From Victivallales bacterium (lineage in GTDB: Bacteria > Verrucomicrobiota > Lentisphaeria > Oligosphaerales > Oligosphaeraceae), in NCBI GenBank assembly GCA_017431185.1, contig JAFRLP010000419.1, positions 1-10,510 of the forward strand: 10,510 bases of DNA. Reading direction: 5' to 3'. Positions 7,735 through 10,510 of this stretch are shown piece after piece (the first letter of the stretch is position 1; each line of letters starts with the position of its first letter). Made by a program: the position numbers and the translations under genes. The notes below the pieces were generated by a model that saw nothing but the letters and a program-made list of their open reading frames with translations, did no database searches and was not told the DNA's origin.

Positions 7735-8904
7735 AGAAGCAAGCAGCCGCGCAAACCCCTTGAGGAAATGCGCCTCCGAGAAATGCTGGGCAGCCATTTG
7801 GCGGCCAATCATCCCCATTTCCCTGCGCAGTTTCGGATTGTCCAACAGATTATCCACCTTTTGCGCAGCCTGCTCCACGTCTCCTTCGGGGACCAGAAAG
7901 CCGTTCTCACCGTCCACGACCGACTCCTCAATCCCGCCTAGACGGAAACCGACGACGGGCAGACCGCTGGCCGCCGCCTCCGCCGGCACCAGCCCCAAAG
8001 GCTCCTGCCAACGGCCAGGCGAAATCAACAGGTCGGCATTCCGGTACTCCTTTTCCGGCTCCAGCACCCAGCCAGTGAATGTCACACGGTCGCCAAGTCC
8101 CAGACGGGAGGCCTGACGCTCCAGGCTCGCGCGTTCCTTGCCGTCGCCGACAATCCGCGCCTGGAAAGGCCGCTTCAGACGTGCCAGAATCTTCAGGAAC
8201 AGGTCGCATCCCTTGCCGCGCCACATCGACCCGGCAAACAGAACCACGGGGAATTTGGGCGGCGAAGCGACGGGACGCGCCGGGCCAGTCGGCACATACG
8301 GCAAAATCACGTGCAGATGCTCAGGGCGGAACCCGTTCAGCAGCAAGTTGTCGCGCATATAGGATGACAACACCACCACTTTGGGGAAACGTTGCAGAAG
8401 CCGCAGCCGGTCAGTGAACACCGTAAAGCGGTTTTCCAGAGTCCTGCCTAGCCCGCCCGGCCATACGTGCGGCGACTGAACCATGCCACAAAGTCCACAC
8501 CAGAGACGATGATAGCCGCGACGGCAGTTCCTGTCACTGAAAGGGAACGTCTTGCATGCCCTCGGGCAATAGTAGTCGTGGTCATGCACCCACAGTGTGG
8601 CGCAATCCTGGTAGATGGTCAGAAAGCGCTGAATGAAATCCAGCGCCATCACCTTGTTTAGGCACGCCAAGTCAAACTCCTCCAGCGGAAGCAGTCCAGG
8701 CTCGCAAAGGTGGTCAAATGCCTTGTTGAAGTCCGCCTCGGCGCGCGAGTGGTCAAGAAAGCATCCCCATATCTCCGCCCCATTGCGGCGCAGCATCTCC
8801 GCAGTCTGGTAGATGTGCCTCTCCACTCCGCCGACAAAACCAGCACACTGGGAGGCGATTAGGATTTTCTTGCCCTGGAACACGCATTTACTCCGAAATT
8901 TCAT
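7681..8904 (-). CDS. Glycosyltransferase family 4 with Cys-rich insert
   Basis: 407 residues from the ATG at 8904. GT-B fold enzyme: N-terminal GKKILIASQCAGFVGGVERHI with the GGVERH donor/acceptor-loop motif, and a C-terminal domain starting at VVLFAGSMWRGKGCDLFL (about 221) with E-x7-E in QEPLGLVPAEAAASG (E301, E309). Between them lies a cysteine cluster, HDHDYYC then C113, C117, C127, C136 and C139, resembling the metal-binding-like segment of several GT4 proteins that act on O-antigen or capsule. The exact sugar is unknown. The longer frame from 8955 would add MAYRDLRIDKRRANYQE. I chose 8904 because a strong GGAGG lies at 8920-8924, although 15 bases upstream is rather far. The last 54 bases are antisense to the neighbouring glycosyltransferase; the final 18 or so residues look non-conserved. 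Confidence 0.92.
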   Translation of the reverse strand: MKFRSKCVFQGKKILIASQCAGFVGGVERHIYQTAEMLRRNGAEIWGCFLDHSRAEADFNKAFDHLCEPGLLPLEEFDLACLNKVMALDFIQRFLTIYQDCATLWVHDHDYYCPRACKTFPFSDRNCRRGYHRLWCGLCGMVQSPHVWPGGLGRTLENRFTVFTDRLRLLQRFPKVVVLSSYMRDNLLLNGFRPEHLHVILPYVPTGPARPVASPPKFPVVLFAGSMWRGKGCDLFLKILARLKRPFQARIVGDGKERASLERQASRLGLGDRVTFTGWVLEPEKEYRNADLLISPGRWQEPLGLVPAEAAASGLPVVGFRLGGIEESVVDGENGFLVPEGDVEQAAQKVDNLLDNPKLRREMGMIGRQMAAQHFSEAHFLKGFARLLASSENGKNHTSGSLPPVSP

Positions 8905-8919
8905 TTCCTGATAATTTGC

Positions 8920-8924
8920 CCTCC
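8920..8924 (-). promoter_or_regulatory. Shine-Dalgarno sequence for the - strand glycosyltransferase
   Basis: Reads AAAGGAGGG on the - strand, the only strong ribosome binding site in the window. The GGAGG core ends 15 bases before the ATG at 8904 and lies inside the longer 8955 frame, which argues against the longer start. Confidence 0.55.
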
Positions 8925-8993
8925 TTTTGTCAATACGCAAATCACGGTATGCCATTTTTTTGGCTTTCCATGCAGATAATTCACCCTTCCCAG

Positions 8994-9021
8994 TTGAAAA
9001 ACGTTGTCTTGTGGATATACT
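8994..9021 (+). promoter_or_regulatory. Sigma-70-type promoter upstream of the sigma factor gene
   Basis: TTGAAA at 8994-8999, a 16-base spacer, and TATACT at 9016-9021. Transcription would start near 9028, giving an untranslated leader of about 180 bases that contains the inverted repeat at 9132-9185. Called from consensus similarity only. Confidence 0.5.
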
Positions 9022-9131
9022 AAAGCCTTGAATTCAGCGTACAATTTCCTTTGCAACTATTCAGTTTCCTCACCTGTTTTGCCGTGCGCAGCATCAGATT
9101 TGCCACTAGAGCATGACGTGTCAAGCGTGAG

Positions 9132-9185
9132 ACCCCAACCTGCCCGCGAGGCCTTCAGACCTCGCGGATTGAATTGGCCTGGGGT
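9132..9185. promoter_or_regulatory. Two-tier inverted repeat in the sigma factor leader
   Basis: The inner stem CCGCGAGG (9144-9151) pairs perfectly with CCTCGCGG (9160-9167) around an eight-base loop. An outer stem ACCCCA (9132-9137) pairs with TGGGGT (9180-9185). No T-run follows, so it is not a typical terminator. It ends 26 bases before the sigma factor ATG. It could be an operator for a dimeric regulator or an RNA structure that controls translation of the sigma factor; I cannot tell which. Confidence 0.45.
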
Positions 9186-9211
9186 TCTGAATAGGTACTT
9201 TCATTTTACCA

Positions 9212-9787
9212 ATGGCCTACACCACCAAAATAGACCTGCTTCGCGGCGTGCATAACGGGGACGAAGGCTCCTGGCGGCAGTTCTGGGACTTCTACACTCC
9301 CTTCATCATGTTCTGCGGCAACATGTACAATCTCACGCATGAGGAACTCCAGGACTTGCGACAGGAGGTCATGATTGCGGTGATGAAGTCCGACCTGACC
9401 GGCAAATACAACCCCTCCGTCGGCAGATTCCGCACCTACTTCCAGCGCATCATCCGAAACCAGGCGACCAACATTCTCCGTCGCCGGCTGTCGGCGCAAA
9501 AGGGCACGGCGCGCCTGAAAGGAGACATATCGGTTTCAGACGCCCGCCAGGCCGAAATCCAGGAAGAGTACGACAAGCTCATCATTCAGGCGGCCCTGGA
9601 TGAACTGCGCGAGGAACTGGACCTGCCCCAGTTCATGGCCTTCGAGATGTACGTCATCCAAGGACGCGCCCCAGCCGACGTGGCCTGCGCGCTCAATCTC
9701 TCCGTCAACCAGGTCTATCTCGCCAAGTCACGCATCCTGCCCCGGTTCAAGGCCATCTTCGCCAGGCTGAACGGCGAGTCAGACTGA
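9212..9787 (+). CDS. RNA polymerase sigma factor, sigma-70 family, ECF-like
   Basis: 191 residues, the size of an ECF (group 4) sigma factor with regions 2 and 4 only. Region 2 spans about 17-92: DEGSWRQFWDFYTPFI, LQDLRQEVMIAVMK (core binding) and GRFRTYFQRIIRNQATNILRRR (region 2.3-2.4, -10 recognition). A charged linker follows. Region 4 spans about 118-185 and ends in a helix-turn-helix, GRAPADVACALNLSVNQVYLAKSRILPRFK, for -35 recognition. It directs polymerase to a small set of promoters, unknown here. The kinase gene starts seven bases after its TGA, a pairing seen in planctomycetes and relatives where kinases may control ECF factors lacking an anti-sigma gene. No anti-sigma factor is visible nearby. 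The ATG at 9212 lacks a Shine-Dalgarno sequence but is the first start matching the family. Confidence 0.9.
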   Translation: MAYTTKIDLLRGVHNGDEGSWRQFWDFYTPFIMFCGNMYNLTHEELQDLRQEVMIAVMKSDLTGKYNPSVGRFRTYFQRIIRNQATNILRRRLSAQKGTARLKGDISVSDARQAEIQEEYDKLIIQAALDELREELDLPQFMAFEMYVIQGRAPADVACALNLSVNQVYLAKSRILPRFKAIFARLNGESD

Positions 9788-9794
9788 CCCGCCC

Positions 9795-10510
9795 ATGCCA
9801 CGCCCAGGCGACAATTTCGCAGGTTGCCGCATCCTCGCGCGATGCGGGACTGGGGCTTTCGGCGCCGTCTATCTTGTCCAGGACGCCATCGGCCATCGAC
9901 TCGCGCTCAAGATATTCCACGAGGGCATGGAGTCCCCCAAACTTCAGGAGGCCCTTCAACGCTACACCTCACTGCCTGCGGAGGCCACCACGCATCTGGT
10001 GCAAATCCGCCATTTCGGAATGGAGGACGGCAGGCTCTACTACCTGATGGAGGCAGCCGACAACGCATCGCGTGATTGCTCCTCCTATTGCCCCGACACC
10101 CTTGAGGCGCGCCTGAAGCAGCAGGGGCGACTCTCCCTGCAAGAGGCTCTTGCCTACTTCCACCAAGTCCTTGACAGCCTGGAATACCTCCATGAGAGGC
10201 ATTTCGTCCATCGAGACGTCAAGCCCGCCAATCTGCTGTTCATCCAAGGCAAACTGAAATTAGGCGATACTGACCTGCTGGGCGACTACACCCGCACCCT
10301 CTCCGCCACTGGCAGCCTCGGCTACACCCCGCCAGACTTCTTCTTCAGCCAGCAGCCCAAATCCCCGTCAGGCGATCTCTATGCCCTGGGAAAAGTCCTG
10401 TACTGCTGCGTGACGGGCGAACAACCAGAGAGTTTCCCGCACTATCCCCAGGACCTGCCCATCGACACCCTGTGCCATGTCGCCGTGCCATTGTCCCGCA
10501 TTTGCGCCCC
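9795..10510 (+). CDS. Serine/threonine protein kinase (Hanks type), 3' end outside window
   Basis: 238 complete codons are visible from the ATG at 9795. The kinase domain starts almost at the N-terminus: glycine-rich loop CGTGAFGAVYLV (17-28), ATP-binding lysine K39 in LALKIF, likely helix-C glutamate E52, and a catalytic loop HRDVKPANLL (D141, N146). The metal-binding DFG motif reads DTD (158-160), so the aspartate is kept but Phe and Gly are not. The APE motif appears as PPD (179-181), and GDLYALGKVLY (193-203) matches subdomain IX. The kinase therefore keeps K39, D141, N146 and D158 and may be active despite the altered activation-segment hinge. The C-terminal half, where membrane anchors or sensor domains would lie, is missing. 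Its position behind the sigma factor suggests that it phosphorylates that protein or its partner. Confidence 0.9.
   Translation, partial: MPRPGDNFAGCRILARCGTGAFGAVYLVQDAIGHRLALKIFHEGMESPKLQEALQRYTSLPAEATTHLVQIRHFGMEDGRLYYLMEAADNASRDCSSYCPDTLEARLKQQGRLSLQEALAYFHQVLDSLEYLHERHFVHRDVKPANLLFIQGKLKLGDTDLLGDYTRTLSATGSLGYTPPDFFFSQQPKSPSGDLYALGKVLYCCVTGEQPESFPHYPQDLPIDTLCHVAVPLSRICA

Larger units (their letters stand above)
8905..9211. other. Divergent intergenic region, 307 bases
   Basis: Separates the - strand glycosyltransferase from the + strand sigma factor gene. It is more AT-rich than the genes. It holds the glycosyltransferase ribosome binding site, a + strand sigma-70-like promoter (8994-9021) and a two-stem inverted repeat (9132-9185). 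The stretch between promoter and inverted repeat (about 9030-9130) shows no convincing gene or RNA motif. A - strand promoter candidate (TTGTAC, 16 bases, TAGTAT) overlaps the + strand -10 box but is weak. Confidence 0.6.

Noticed and set aside
9004..9255. Small + strand open frame of 83 codons in the intergenic region
   Set aside because: No family resemblance, no ribosome binding site, and it runs into the sigma factor gene in another frame.

Overview
The window is about 10.5 kb of GC-rich bacterial chromosome (roughly 60% by eye). It is densely coded, mostly on the + strand, with very short gaps between genes. Three things suggest a member of the Planctomycetes-Verrucomicrobia-Chlamydiae group, most likely Lentisphaerota, Kiritimatiellota or a relative: a sigma factor gene directly followed by a Ser/Thr protein kinase gene, an adenylosuccinate lyase that reads like the animal enzyme, and the general absence of Shine-Dalgarno sequences. 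This placement is inferred from protein style; there is no rRNA in the window.

Layout. Positions 2-2215 hold the 3' part of a glycogen debranching enzyme gene whose 5' end lies outside the window. A MATE-family membrane transporter (2298-3758) and a membrane-anchored von Willebrand factor A protein of the BatA type (3761-4726) follow closely. After a 183-base gap come adenylosuccinate lyase purB (4910-6337), a small stand-alone NIF3/YqfO-type domain protein (6346-6663) and a GT4 glycosyltransferase (6667-7734), with gaps of 8 and 3 bases, so these three are probably co-transcribed. A second GT4 glycosyltransferase (7681-8904) lies on the - strand and its 3' end overlaps the first one by 54 bases. 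A gap of about 300 bases carries a good sigma-70 promoter and a two-stem inverted repeat. It leads into a sigma-70/ECF-like sigma factor (9212-9787) and a Ser/Thr protein kinase (9795 to the window end, incomplete).

How the genes relate. The left block mixes storage polysaccharide breakdown, export, an envelope protein and purine synthesis, so it looks like a set of housekeeping genes packed together rather than one pathway. The two glycosyltransferases suggest surface polysaccharide or glycolipid synthesis. The sigma factor and kinase form a probable regulatory pair.

The most unusual structure is an exact 35-base direct repeat (2199-2233 and 2270-2304) separated by 36 bases. One copy contains the stop codon of the debranching enzyme and the other the start codon of the transporter. 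Its repeat-spacer-repeat geometry and AT-richness resemble a one-spacer CRISPR, but a local duplication of a gene junction is at least as likely. The kinase is also notable because its DFG motif reads DTD. I found no tRNA, rRNA, insertion sequence, prophage gene, cas gene or convincing riboswitch.
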